A stretch of 64,000 bases of DNA from VRUE01 sp963718755 (GTDB lineage Bacteria; Actinomycetota; Thermoleophilia; Solirubrobacterales; 70-9), in NCBI GenBank assembly GCA_963718755.1, contig OY970376.1, positions 1,116,001 through 1,180,000 of the forward strand, read 5' to 3'. Positions 26,078-35,374 of the stretch are shown piece after piece (position 1 is the first letter of the stretch; every line of letters begins with the position of its first letter). Below the pieces are notes generated by a model. It was not told the origin of the DNA and did no database searches. It saw nothing but the letters and a program-made list of their open reading frames with translations. A program made the translations under genes and the position numbers.

Positions 26078-26668
26078 CTAACCGGTTTGATAGTTGGGAA
26101 ACGGGCTGGGCGAGCTGCCCGTTCCCGAACTGACCGTGCTGCCCGGCTTTCCCACAGCCACACAGACGGCGGTGACGGTCATCGTGACGCCAGGCCTGTA
26201 GCGGAAGCCGGTCGCCGTCCAGCCGGTCTGCTGCGGGGTTGGGCCACTGTCGCTGACGAAGCCGCCTTCGTCATCGCTAAGGGTCGCCCCGCCGCCGATG
26301 ACGTGGGTGTCCGGGGGGCAACCGACAGTCGCGGTCGTCCCATTGCTCGAGTTCGCAAGCGGGACCGTCATCACCTGATACTGCACGCTGGCGAGGGCGG
26401 CGGCGCTGATCCCGGTGAGCGTTCCCTGATTGATCTCGTTGCCGGTCAGCGAGCGCTTCTTGATCTGGCGGCCGGTCAGCGCCTTTGGCTTGATCCGGTT
26501 GGCGGTGATCGTCCGCGGCTTTATCCGGTTACCCGGCAGCGAACTCGGCTTGATCTGCTTTCCACTGATCTTCTCCGCCGCATAGACGGTGCCTCCAAGC
26601 GCTATGAAAAGCGCCAGGCAGGCGATTACGTTTGAGAAGGAAAGGGCCTTCCCTATTCGAGCGGTCAT
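26078..26668 (-). CDS. Membrane-anchored repeat protein, paralogue
   Basis: A 196-residue protein with one N-terminal hydrophobic helix (ALSFSNVIACLALFIALGG), then short repeats rich in I-K (GNRIKPRTI, ANRIKPKAL, GRQIKKRSL, GNEINQGTL) at about 34-80. A beta-rich C-terminal domain of about 110 residues follows, with Cys in VGCPPD and a later Cys. It shares its layout with the genes at 22439 and 58360. AAGGAGG is six bases before the ATG. Function unknown. Confidence 0.75.
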   Translation of the reverse strand: MTARIGKALSFSNVIACLALFIALGGTVYAAEKISGKQIKPSSLPGNRIKPRTITANRIKPKALTGRQIKKRSLTGNEINQGTLTGISAAALASVQYQVMTVPLANSSNGTTATVGCPPDTHVIGGGATLSDDEGGFVSDSGPTPQQTGWTATGFRYRPGVTMTVTAVCVAVGKPGSTVSSGTGSSPSPFPNYQTG

Positions 26669-26699
26669 GAGCCTCCTTAGTGATCTGAAAGAGGCTGAA

Positions 26700-26721
26700 A
26701 CCTATTCAATACCGAATAGGT
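26700..26721. repeat. Perfect inverted repeat upstream of the repeat protein
   Basis: ACCTATTC (26700-26707) and GAATAGGT (26714-26721) surround six bases. It stands 32 bases before the ATG at 26668 and is AT-rich for this genome. It may be an operator; a weak terminator for the helicase is the alternative. Confidence 0.5.
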
Positions 26722-26759
26722 AATTTGGAATTACCAAGAACTCTGCATGAGGCACCGCC

Positions 26760-28235
26760 TCAGCTCTTGGCGATCTCGAGCCGGATCTCCTTGCCTTTCA
26801 GCTTCGTCCCGTCGAGGAACTCGACCGTGCGGTCGGCTTGATCGGGATCGACCTCGACGAAGGAGAAGCGGTGCAGGACGCGTACGTCGTGGATCGCCTC
26901 ATCGGGTAGGACGGCTCCCTCGCGCAGGGCCCAGCGCAGGTCCTCCTCATCGATACCGCTGCGCTCTCCCCGGTTGACGAAGAGCTTGACCGGCTTGCCG
27001 TTCGCCGGCGCCTCAGCGGCGGGCGCCTCGGCCTCCTCGCCGCTCGAAGGCCCTGCCTCGCCGGCCCCCTCGCGCACCTTGGGCCGCTCGCGACGACGCG
27101 GGCGCGGCGCGTGTTCCATCCGCTCCTCCGGACTCTCCCACTCGCCGATCGTGGTTTTGACGTCGCGCTCGATCCGCCCGATCTCGTCGCGCTGAGCGGG
27201 GGTGACGAAGGTGATCGCGCGGCCCGTGCGGCCGACCCGGCCGGTGCGGCCGATCCGGTGCACGTAGACCTCCGAGGAGGCGGGAACGTCGTAGTTGATG
27301 ACGTGGGTGACGTGCTCGATGTCGAGCCCGCGAGCAGCGATGTCGGTGGCTACCAGCAGCCGCACGCGGTGATCCTTGAAGGCGATCATCACCCCGTCGC
27401 GTGAGCCCTGACTCATGTCGCCGTGCAGGGCCTTCACGTCAAGGCCTTTGTCCTTCAGCGTCTTCTCCAGCTTCGAGGCGCCGATTTTGGTCCGGCAGAA
27501 GATGATCGCCTGCTCGGGTTCCTCGGTCTTCAGCAGCTCGACCAGGCGCGCCGCCTTCTCGTTTGCCGCCACCTCGATGAAAGCTTGGGCAATCGCGTCG
27601 ACAGTCAGTTTCTTCGGCGTGATTTTGATCGTCTGCGGGTCGTACATGTAGCTCTCGGCGAGCCGTTTGACCGGCGGCGGCATCGTTGCCGAGAAGAGCG
27701 CCGTCTGGCGCCCGCTCGGGCACATGCGCAGGATCTTCTCGACGTCCTCGATGAAGCCCAGGTCGAGCATCTCATCGGCCTCGTCGAGGACGATGTAGCG
27801 GGCCGCGGTAAGGACCAGCGAGCGGCGCGACATCAGGTCCATCATCCGGCCCACCGTGGCGACAACAACGTGGGCACCGGCACGCAGCTGCGCCTGCTGC
27901 GATTTGATCGGCGCGCCGCCGAAGACGGCGACGATCTCGACGTCGAGGTGCTCGGCGTAGGCGCGCAGCGCCTGGGTCACCTGAATGCAGAGCTCGCGGG
28001 TCGGGGTGAGGACGACCGCCTGCACCTCATCGTCGCTGGGGTCGATGTATTGGAGGAGCGGCAGGCCGAAGGCGGCGGTCTTGCCGGTCCCGGTCTGCGC
28101 CTGGCCGATCACGTCGTGGCCGGAGAGCAGCTCCGGGATCGCTTGCTCCTGGATCGGCGTTGGCTCCTCATAGCCGAGCTCGTCCAGCACCTGCTGAATT
28201 TCCGGCGCCAGTCCCAGGTCCTTGAAGGCCGTCAC
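26760..28235 (-). CDS. DEAD-box RNA helicase
   Basis: ATP-dependent RNA helicase of 491 residues. Motif I AQTGTGKTAAFG is near residue 45, motif II VLDEADEM near residue 151, motif III SATMP near residue 183 and motif VI HRIGRTGR near residue 325. The basic linker at 365-410 is followed by a DbpA-type RNA-binding domain (about 417-490, VKLFVNRGERSGIDEEDL). This domain suggests a role in ribosome assembly or cold adaptation, as for CsdA/DbpA. The start is GTG, overlapping the quinone oxidoreductase stop by four bases. Confidence 0.93.
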   Translation of the reverse strand: MTAFKDLGLAPEIQQVLDELGYEEPTPIQEQAIPELLSGHDVIGQAQTGTGKTAAFGLPLLQYIDPSDDEVQAVVLTPTRELCIQVTQALRAYAEHLDVEIVAVFGGAPIKSQQAQLRAGAHVVVATVGRMMDLMSRRSLVLTAARYIVLDEADEMLDLGFIEDVEKILRMCPSGRQTALFSATMPPPVKRLAESYMYDPQTIKITPKKLTVDAIAQAFIEVAANEKAARLVELLKTEEPEQAIIFCRTKIGASKLEKTLKDKGLDVKALHGDMSQGSRDGVMIAFKDHRVRLLVATDIAARGLDIEHVTHVINYDVPASSEVYVHRIGRTGRVGRTGRAITFVTPAQRDEIGRIERDVKTTIGEWESPEERMEHAPRPRRRERPKVREGAGEAGPSSGEEAEAPAAEAPANGKPVKLFVNRGERSGIDEEDLRWALREGAVLPDEAIHDVRVLHRFSFVEVDPDQADRTVEFLDGTKLKGKEIRLEIAKS

Positions 28236-29179
28236 TTCGACGGGTCCAAGAGGAGCTTGCCGCTGGTGCGACGGGCGATCAGGTCTTCGTGCGCGCGGGC
28301 GGCTTCCGACAGCGGATAGACCTCGCCGACGCTGACCTCGAGCTCGCCGCCGGCGACGGCACCGAGCAGCTCGGCGATCATCGGACCGGTCTCTTGGGGT
28401 CGCATCAGCAGGTGAACCAGCCAGAAGCCGATCACCGCCTTGGAGCCCCGCAGCAGGGCGGCGGTGGAAACCTCGCGCTGTTCGCGGGAAGCAATGCCGA
28501 AGACGACCATGCGGCCGAGCGGCGCGAGCGCCGAGAGCTCGGCATCAAACGCGTCGCCGCCGCTCATATGGAGGACGGCGTCGACTCGCTTGCCGTCGTT
28601 GGCGGCGAGGATCGCCTCCTTCAGGTCCTCGGCGCGCGAGTCGACGGTGGCGTCGGCGCCAAGTCCTTCCACAAAGGTCCGCTTCTCCTCGCTGGAAGCG
28701 AGGCCGATCACCTTCGCGCCCGCTTTCTTGCCGAGCTGCACCGCCAACGAGCCGGTGCCGCCGGCTGCCGCCTCGACCAGCAGCGTCTCCCCGGGCTCGA
28801 TGCGGGCGCAACGACGCACCAGCGCCATTGCCGTGATTCCCTGCAGCAGCAGGGCGGCTGCCTGGTCGTCATCGACGCCGTCGGGCACTGGAATAAGCAT
28901 CTGCTCGGGCACGGCGACCTTCTGGGCGTAGCCGCCTCCGCCGAGGAGCGCCGCAACCCGCCGCCCGTCAGACGTACGCCCACTGACCTCCCCGCCGGGA
29001 ATCAGCGGCAGTTGCTGCTCAGCCAGGTAGTCGTTGCGGGTCGCGTGCGTGTCAGCGAAATTGATCCCGCTCCGCGCAACCTCAACCAGCACCTCGCCCT
29101 CGCCGGGCACCGGGTCCTCTACATCGCGGTACGCAAGAACCTCGGGCCCACCGAACTCATCGATCTGAATCGCCTTCAC
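28232..29179 (-). CDS. Zinc-free quinone oxidoreductase (QOR/MDR family)
   Basis: A 315-residue NADPH-dependent oxidoreductase of the medium-chain dehydrogenase superfamily. It has the N-terminal GroES-like fold, the QOR signature region and the nucleotide motif AAAGGTGSLAVQLGKKAGA near residue 137. The zinc ligands of alcohol dehydrogenases are missing, as expected for quinone reductase/crotonyl-CoA reductase-like members. The start is GTG; TATGGT lies eight bases upstream. It forms an operon with the helicase. Confidence 0.88.
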   Translation of the reverse strand: MKAIQIDEFGGPEVLAYRDVEDPVPGEGEVLVEVARSGINFADTHATRNDYLAEQQLPLIPGGEVSGRTSDGRRVAALLGGGGYAQKVAVPEQMLIPVPDGVDDDQAAALLLQGITAMALVRRCARIEPGETLLVEAAAGGTGSLAVQLGKKAGAKVIGLASSEEKRTFVEGLGADATVDSRAEDLKEAILAANDGKRVDAVLHMSGGDAFDAELSALAPLGRMVVFGIASREQREVSTAALLRGSKAVIGFWLVHLLMRPQETGPMIAELLGAVAGGELEVSVGEVYPLSEAARAHEDLIARRTSGKLLLDPSK

Positions 29180-29244
29180 GGCGCCGAACCATAGACGGCC
29201 GTGGAAATCTCATAGCCAGCGCCGGAATCTCGCCGTCCCTGAAA

Positions 29245-29365
29245 AGAGAGGTGGGGTGTCCCTCACGCGCAGCGGCGGTCTCTCTTTTTCGCACAGACCA
29301 CTCGGCGAGAGGCGCGGGCCGCAAGGCGAAAAAGGCAGCAAGCGAGAGGGGCACCCCACCTCTCT
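29245..29365. repeat. Nested inverted-repeat element, copy 1
   Basis: Outer arms of 20 bases lie at 29245-29264 and 29346-29365; they pair at 19 positions plus one G-T. Inner arms CTTTTTCGC/GCGAAAAAG lie at 29284-29292 and 29326-29334. The centre contains CGAGAG (CTCTCG on the other strand). It sits between divergent genes; the right arm ends 18 bases before the -10 box of the PfkB gene. Confidence 0.85.
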
Positions 29366-29383
29366 CTGCCAGAGAGCAATAGA

Positions 29384-29395
29384 TACCCTGCCGCC

Positions 29396-29398
<3 letters not shown>
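29384..29398 (+). promoter_or_regulatory. Leaderless-type -10 box before the PfkB gene
   Basis: TACCCT at 29384-29389, six bases, then ATG at 29396. The -35 position falls in the arm of the nested repeat. Confidence 0.5.
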
Positions 29399-30319
<921 letters not shown>

Positions 30320-30356
30320 CCAGCCGGAGCTTCTGAGCTGCGAGAATCTCCGCCGC

Positions 30357-31706
30357 ATGAGCGCCGACTCCCTGACCGTCACCGATAACCGGACCGGCAA
30401 GACCTACGAGCTGCCGATCACCGACGGCACGGTCCGCGCCATGGACCTGCGCCAGATCAAAGTCGACGAGGACGAATTCGGCACGCTGTCCTACGACCCG
30501 GCGTTCACCAACACCGCCTCCTGCCGCTCGGCGATCACCTACATCGACGGCGCCGCCGGCATCCTCGAACACCGCGGCTACTCGATCGAGCAGCTCTGCG
30601 AGAAATCGACCTTCCTCGAGGTCGCCTACCTCTTGATCTTCGGCGAGTTGCCAACCGGGCCGCAGCTCGAGCGCTGGACCCACGACATCATCCACCACAC
30701 CTTCGTCCACGAGGATCTCAAGCAGTTCTTCGAGGGCTTCCGCTACGACGCCCACCCGATGGGGATGCTGCTGGCCGGGGTCGGCGCGCTCTCGACCTTC
30801 TACCCCGATGCCAAGCACACCGAAGACCCCGAAGAGCGCTACATGGCGGCCGTGCGACTGATCGCCAAGGTGCCGACGCTGGCCGCCTTCTCCTACCGCC
30901 ACAACCGCGGCCTGCCCTACGTCTACCCCGACAACGAGCTCAACTTCGCCGAGAACTTCCTCTCGATGATGTTCAAGATGACCGAGGCCAAGCACACACC
31001 GAAGGAGAGCCTCTCCAAGGCCCTCGACGTGCTCTTCATCCTCCACGCCGACCACGAACAGAACTGCTCGACCAACGCGGTGCGCGGCGTCGGCTCCTCC
31101 GACGTCGACCCGTACTCGGCGGTGGCGGCGGGTGTGGCGGCGCTCTACGGCCCCCTGCACGGCGGCGCCAACGAGGCGGTGCTGCGGATGCTGCGCAAGA
31201 TCGGCTCGGTCGACAACATCCCGAGCTTCCTCGATCGGGTCAAGGGGCGCGAAGAGAAACTGATGGGCTTCGGCCACCGCGTCTACAAGAATTACGACCC
31301 GCGGGCGAAAATCATCCAGCAGCACATGGAGGAGGTCTTCGAGGCGACCGAGTACAACCCGCTGGTCGAGATCGCCCGCGAGCTGGAGAAGCAGGCGCTC
31401 GAGGACGAGTACTTCACCTCGCGCAAGCTCTACCCCAACGTCGACTACTACTCGGGGATCATCTACGAGTCACTGGGCGTGCCGACGGAGATGTTCACGG
31501 TGATCTTCGCAATCCCCCGTACCGCCGGCTGGATCGCTCAGTGGATGGAGATGAAGGACGACCCCGAGCAGAAAATTGCCCGGCCCCGTCAGGTCTACAC
31601 CGGCGAGCGCGAGCGCGAGTACGTCGCGCTCGACGACCGCGACGGCCCGGAGAAAATCGTCGGACCGCCGGCGCGGCGGCCGAAACGGCCGCGGCGCGGC
31701 GCGTAG
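30357..31706 (+). CDS. gltA: Citrate synthase
   Basis: Condenses oxaloacetate with acetyl-CoA at the entry of the TCA cycle. The 449 residues show the hexameric-type layout with an N-terminal beta region. The active-site His is seen in GPLHGGANEAVL (near residue 264), the second His in MGFGHRVYKN (near residue 303), and the catalytic Asp in LYPNVDYYSG (near residue 361). The last 30 residues are basic and not conserved. A perfect 29-bp inverted repeat begins six bases after the stop. Confidence 0.95.
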   Translation: MSADSLTVTDNRTGKTYELPITDGTVRAMDLRQIKVDEDEFGTLSYDPAFTNTASCRSAITYIDGAAGILEHRGYSIEQLCEKSTFLEVAYLLIFGELPTGPQLERWTHDIIHHTFVHEDLKQFFEGFRYDAHPMGMLLAGVGALSTFYPDAKHTEDPEERYMAAVRLIAKVPTLAAFSYRHNRGLPYVYPDNELNFAENFLSMMFKMTEAKHTPKESLSKALDVLFILHADHEQNCSTNAVRGVGSSDVDPYSAVAAGVAALYGPLHGGANEAVLRMLRKIGSVDNIPSFLDRVKGREEKLMGFGHRVYKNYDPRAKIIQQHMEEVFEATEYNPLVEIARELEKQALEDEYFTSRKLYPNVDYYSGIIYESLGVPTEMFTVIFAIPRTAGWIAQWMEMKDDPEQKIARPRQVYTGEREREYVALDDRDGPEKIVGPPARRPKRPRRGA

Positions 31707-31711
31707 GTGGG

Positions 31712-31831
31712 GAGGAGCGTCGGGGGTCTCTCCCGGGCGCTGTCTTTTTCGCCTTGCGGCTCGCCCCTCTCGCCAACCTGGCAGTGCGAAAAAGGTAGCG
31801 CCGCGCCCGGGAGAGACCCCCGACGCTCCTC
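31712..31831. repeat. Nested inverted-repeat element, copy 2
   Basis: Outer arms of 29 bases (31712-31740 and 31803-31831) pair without a mismatch. Inner arms CTTTTTCGC/GCGAAAAAG are at 31744-31752 and 31786-31794, and CTCTCG is in the centre. The core matches copy 1 read on the opposite strand. The right arm ends 12 bases before a TACGCT -10 box. Confidence 0.88.
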
Positions 31832-31843
31832 TTCTCCGACCCG

Positions 31844-31858
31844 TACGCTGCTCGCGTG
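31844..31858 (+). promoter_or_regulatory. Leaderless-type -10 box
   Basis: TACGCT at 31844-31849, six bases, then GTG at 31856. Confidence 0.5.
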
Positions 31859-32200
31859 AGCTGGAAATTGACTGTCAGGCACGGATCCGATGTTTCGCAC
31901 GAGCGGTTTGGCGAGCTGGACGAAGCTGTGGCGGCTATGCGGGAGCGGGCTTTGGCTATTCGGGCTGAGGGGCCGGTGGAGGGGGTTTCGGCGTTGCGCG
32001 ACTTTGGGCCCGAGCAGCAGGTGCATGCCCGGCTGCAGCTGACGGGTAAGGGGCTCTTGCGCAAACCGGTAGCCGGGGTCGACGTGCGGGGCGATGGGAC
32101 TTTCACGCCCTTCCGCGGCGGCGTCACCCGGGAGGAGCTCGACCCGACCGCCTACGACACGCCCTTCGACGCGGTCCGCAAGACTCTGCAAACAGGATGA
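31856..32200 (+). CDS. Small protein of unknown function
   Basis: A 114-residue soluble protein starting MSWKLTVRHGSDV, with a helix (ERFGELDEAVAAMRERALAI) followed by a beta-rich half. It has no Cys and no membrane segment. The start codon is GTG, set by the promoter spacing. The stop overlaps the next gene (ATGA), so both are translated together. I do not recognise a family. Confidence 0.7.
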   Translation: MSWKLTVRHGSDVSHERFGELDEAVAAMRERALAIRAEGPVEGVSALRDFGPEQQVHARLQLTGKGLLRKPVAGVDVRGDGTFTPFRGGVTREELDPTAYDTPFDAVRKTLQTG

Positions 32201-32505
32201 GTGAGACCGATATCCCCAAGGGAAGCTATGCCGCCGGCCGGCGGCTGAAATTGCCCGCCGGCGCCGAAGCCCCATACGCTGTCTTCATCAACGGGGTCGA
32301 GCAACGTGAGGGCACCGACTACAACCTGCGCGCCGGCGAGATCGTCTTCAGCCGCGAGATCGTCAAGGAGAAGGTCGGCACCGGCCGCTGGCTGGCGATG
32401 TACCTCGGCCTCTTCGGCACCTACCGCAAGAACGAGACGATCGACCTTCAGTTCCAGCGCAACGGCAGGACCGAACTGCTCTCCGATTTGCCGGTCGAGT
32501 CCTGA
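32197..32505 (+). CDS. Small beta-rich protein of unknown function
   Basis: A 102-residue protein coupled to the gene before it. The segment APYAVFINGVEQREGTDYNLRAGEIVFSR looks like a short beta-sandwich or phage-tail-like beta hairpin (quoted in part: VFINGVEQREGTDY). A hydrophobic stretch GRWLAMYLGLFGTY lies near residue 65. No family recognised. Confidence 0.7.
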   Translation: MSETDIPKGSYAAGRRLKLPAGAEAPYAVFINGVEQREGTDYNLRAGEIVFSREIVKEKVGTGRWLAMYLGLFGTYRKNETIDLQFQRNGRTELLSDLPVES

Positions 32506-32524
32506 GTGCCGGATCCGGCGCGCC

Positions 32525-33481
32525 CTACTTGAAGATATAGAGCACGGCGAAGGCGACGATCACGAAGCTGGCGCCGGCGGCGATCATGCCCTTGTCTTTG
32601 GAGACCATCGCGGCGATCGAGCGGTCGTCGGCGCGGTCGTAGATCAGGTAGAGGTAGCGGAAGATCCCGTAGACCATCGGCGGGATCGTCCACATCATCT
32701 CGTTGCCGACGATCGGCGAATCGACGGCGTAGATCGAATAGCTGATCACGGTCCCGGTGGTGACGAGGGCGACCATCTGGTCGAGGAAGGGCAGCGAGTA
32801 GTGCTCGAGGACGGGGCGGCTGCTGGTCCCTTCGTGCAGCTCGGAGACGGCCTCCTGACGGCGCTTGGTGAAGCCGAGGAAGAGCGCGATCATGCCGGTG
32901 CAGAGCAGCAGCCATTCCGAGGCGTGGGCGTCGACGGCGCTGGCGCCGGCCGCCACGCGCAGGATGAAGAGGCCGGCGAGGGTCATCACGTCGACGATCA
33001 CGACCTGCTTGAGGCCGAAGCTGTAGGCCATTTGGGCGATGCCGTAGCCGATCACCATCACCCCGACCTCCCAATTGACGGTCGCGAAGGCGAGGGCGAT
33101 CGCCGCCGCCGCGAGCAGCGGCGCGATCGTCATCGCCGCCCGCTCGGAGAGCTCGCCCGCGGCCAGCGGCCGGAAGCGCTTCTTCGGGTGCTTGCGGTCG
33201 AGGTCGACGTCGACCAGGTCGTTGACGTAGTAGCCGGCGCTGGAGATCGCGCAGAAGGCGAGGAAGGTCAGGAACGCCTCCAGCACCGCGTGCGAGTTGT
33301 CGAACTGGCCGGAGAAGAGCAGCCCGGCGAAGACGAAGACGTTCTTGATCCACTCCTGCGGCCGCCCGGTCTTGATCGCCGCCCGCAGCGGCGAGCGCCG
33401 CGGCACGACGGGCTCAGCGGCGGCGTCAGCGTGTCCGGCAGAGGCCGGCACGGTCGGCTGTTCGGGGGTGATCGTTTCCAT
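32525..33481 (-). CDS. Decaprenyl-phosphate phosphoribosyltransferase-like (UbiA family)
   Basis: Membrane prenyltransferase of 318 residues with about nine helices. The first Asp-rich motif NDLVDVDLDRKHPKKRFRP (near residue 88) is that of actinobacterial DPPR synthases (Rv3806c type), which join polyprenyl phosphate to phosphoribosyl pyrophosphate on the path to decaprenyl-phosphoarabinose. The second Asp motif is seen in YLIYDRADDRS near residue 275. No other arabinan genes are nearby, so the pathway role is from family knowledge. Confidence 0.85.
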   Translation of the reverse strand: METITPEQPTVPASAGHADAAAEPVVPRRSPLRAAIKTGRPQEWIKNVFVFAGLLFSGQFDNSHAVLEAFLTFLAFCAISSAGYYVNDLVDVDLDRKHPKKRFRPLAAGELSERAAMTIAPLLAAAAIALAFATVNWEVGVMVIGYGIAQMAYSFGLKQVVIVDVMTLAGLFILRVAAGASAVDAHASEWLLLCTGMIALFLGFTKRRQEAVSELHEGTSSRPVLEHYSLPFLDQMVALVTTGTVISYSIYAVDSPIVGNEMMWTIPPMVYGIFRYLYLIYDRADDRSIAAMVSKDKGMIAAGASFVIVAFAVLYIFK

Positions 33482-33557
33482 CTAGATCGGCGGGCTCAAG
33501 CGCAAACCCCGCTCAGCAGGGGAGATTCAGTCGCGACAGGGTAGCGCCGCCAGCGGC

Positions 33558-34640
33558 TCACTCGCCAGCCGCGCCCACATAGAACCGGTATGCCCAAGCC
33601 TTTCCTCCAGCCACAAATCCGGTCATCACGTCGACCGTTCCCCCACTGCCAATGGGCGATGGCGTTTCAACCAGGACGAGTTCACGCCCGCTCTCCCTGG
33701 CTCCCGGATAGAGGCGCCGCAAGGTGGCGACGTCCATACCGACCTCAGCTCCTCCGCTGATCTGCCAGCCAGCCTGGGCAGCGGAGGCACCGCTCAGCTC
33801 AAAGCTGCCAATGAGACCTTCGGGGCCACACGGATCTCCGGCTCCGAAATTCGCGAAGGTGATCGTCAGCCCAAGATCACTCCACTCATATGGACAGGAG
33901 GAATCCCAGCTGCTCCCAATTGACGTTGGAGCTCCAAACTCGGCGAGCGCCTGAATGGAGGAATCGGTGAAGGGGTCGAGCCCGGCGAGCCGAACCACAC
34001 GGCCTTCGTCCACGACGACCTCTCGTTGCGACGGCGCTACGTTGGGCGAGTCGACCACGAACTCACCTCCCCGAAAAGCGATGCGGGTCGTTTTGAACCC
34101 AGACGGGCAGCACAGCGGGTCGCCGGCCTTGAAGGTCGGCGTCCGAACGACAATCGCTCGATCACCGGTATGGATCGAGTCCACCCGGCTGCCCTCTCGG
34201 TCGAAAAGAAGAACCCATCGGCCATTCTTGTCCAACGTGAATACAGCCCAGCTGGAGATTCGGCCCGATGCCCCAGCGCCCAAGCCGATGATCATCTCCT
34301 CGCTTCCATCATCGGTGACGTCCTGGCAGCGAAGCAGCGCCACTTGGTAGTCCGTTGCCACATTCGTAAAGAAGTCGGGGCCAGCTTCAACGGGGTAGCC
34401 AGCCAGACTAGCCCGTGCGGCCGCATGCTCACGGATCGTCTCGTCGAAGTCGCTGGCAATGGTTGCCCTCTCGGCCATTGCCCGTGAGCAGCTCGCCCCA
34501 TCGACACCCAGGGAAGCCACGGCTGCCGGCGAGTCCCCTCCACCATTTGATCGGCCCAGGAGAAACGCCCCGATCACAGCCGCAGCCACCATCGCTCCGC
34601 CAAGGAGCCAAAGAAGCCACTTTGGGATCTGCAGCGTCAT
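33558..34640 (-). CDS. Membrane-anchored exported protein of unknown function
   Basis: A 360-residue protein with a single N-terminal anchor (IPKWLLWLLGGAMVAAAVIG, residues 5-24) and a large exported domain. The domain contains a part like CQDVTDDGSEEMIIGLGAG (near 105), similar to calcium-loop/FG-GAP-type Asp-rich turns, and six Cys. I chose the ATG at 34640, one base after the stop of the nucleotidyltransferase gene; a longer frame to 34718 overlaps that gene. It is the last gene of a three-gene operon. Function not recognised. Confidence 0.7.
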   Translation of the reverse strand: MTLQIPKWLLWLLGGAMVAAAVIGAFLLGRSNGGGDSPAAVASLGVDGASCSRAMAERATIASDFDETIREHAAARASLAGYPVEAGPDFFTNVATDYQVALLRCQDVTDDGSEEMIIGLGAGASGRISSWAVFTLDKNGRWVLLFDREGSRVDSIHTGDRAIVVRTPTFKAGDPLCCPSGFKTTRIAFRGGEFVVDSPNVAPSQREVVVDEGRVVRLAGLDPFTDSSIQALAEFGAPTSIGSSWDSSCPYEWSDLGLTITFANFGAGDPCGPEGLIGSFELSGASAAQAGWQISGGAEVGMDVATLRRLYPGARESGRELVLVETPSPIGSGGTVDVMTGFVAGGKAWAYRFYVGAAGE

Positions 34641-34641
34641 C

Positions 34642-35139
34642 TCACTCGTCGCCACCGGAATCGGCCTCGCTCGCCGATTCCAGAGCTTCGAGATCATCCT
34701 TATCGCGGGGCCGCTCACTGGCCCGCTTCATCGCGAGAAGGTGCTCCAACGAGCAGACGCGCACAACCAGTCCCGCAACGTCGACTTCGACCTCATCGGC
34801 GCTTAGCTCTTCATACGTCGGGATCTGCGGAAGGCCCTGCAATACGTCAACTCGACCGTGCGTCGTGACTACAAGCGTTCGATCTCCCGTCTTGAGAAAA
34901 GCCAAAATGGCTGATGATGAGAGAAGGCGACCATCAACATCGACTTTCCCGCCCAATTCTCGTAGCAATGAGTCGAGCTTCTCGAGATTCTCTGTCGAAG
35001 GGTCCGGAACCACGTCGATATCGCGAGTTGCGCGAAGGTAGCCCCAAGCATTCACGGCGAGGCCACCGACGAGGACGAAACGGACGTCCGCTTCGACCAG
35101 CCTTTCCAGCAACTCGCGCAAGCGCAGCGGCTCGACCAT
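34642..35139 (-). CDS. Nucleotidyltransferase-fold protein (DUF6036/AbiEii-like)
   Basis: A 165-residue protein with the polymerase-beta-like core: VLVGGLAVNAWGYLRATRDIDVV (near residue 22, quoted here as GGLAVNAWG and RDIDVV) gives the GG and DxD motifs that bind metal and NTP. A later Asp in VEVDVAGL could be the third carboxylate, and the C-terminus is acidic. Proteins of this kind act as the toxin or transferase half of toxin-antitoxin-like pairs. The ATG at 35139 shares a base with the stop of the small gene upstream; a TTG three bases earlier is possible. Confidence 0.78.
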   Translation of the reverse strand: MVEPLRLRELLERLVEADVRFVLVGGLAVNAWGYLRATRDIDVVPDPSTENLEKLDSLLRELGGKVDVDGRLLSSSAILAFLKTGDRTLVVTTHGRVDVLQGLPQIPTYEELSADEVEVDVAGLVVRVCSLEHLLAMKRASERPRDKDDLEALESASEADSGGDE

Positions 35140-35336
35140 CAATCCCGCCGCGCAGCCCCGGTGAAAGTCGAGAGAAATTCGCTCAGGGCAAGGCCCTCGG
35201 TGAGGTTGACCGCCAGAGACCGGCGGCCATCATCACGTAGCTGCCTGCGGCGTGCCTGTTCGTTGGCCTTCCAGGGATCGGGGGCTTCATGCCCGTCGAC
35301 CGCGGAGCGCACATTCGAATCGTCGGCTTTGCGCAT
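35139..35336 (-). CDS. Small partner protein of the nucleotidyltransferase (possible antitoxin)
   Basis: A 65-residue charged protein (WKANEQARRRQLRDDGRRSL, then EGLALSEFLSTFTGAARRD). The position, size and coupling (TGATG) are those of the small gene that often precedes such nucleotidyltransferases. A leaderless-type box, TACCCT on the minus strand, lies six bases before the ATG, so it opens the operon 35336-33558. The antitoxin role is inference. Confidence 0.65.
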   Translation of the reverse strand: MRKADDSNVRSAVDGHEAPDPWKANEQARRRQLRDDGRRSLAVNLTEGLALSEFLSTFTGAARRD

Positions 35337-35348
35337 GAGAAGAGGGTA
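35334..35348 (-). promoter_or_regulatory. Leaderless-type -10 box of the nucleotidyltransferase operon
   Basis: TACCCT on the minus strand (35343-35348), six bases, then ATG at 35336. Confidence 0.5.
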
Positions 35349-35374
35349 AACGCGCTGCGTGCGGGAGGGCGCCG

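Noticed and set aside
29245..29365. Nested repeat as an ordinary rho-independent terminator
   Set aside because: It lies between divergent genes, so there is no upstream message to end, and the T run is in the inner arm, not after the stem.
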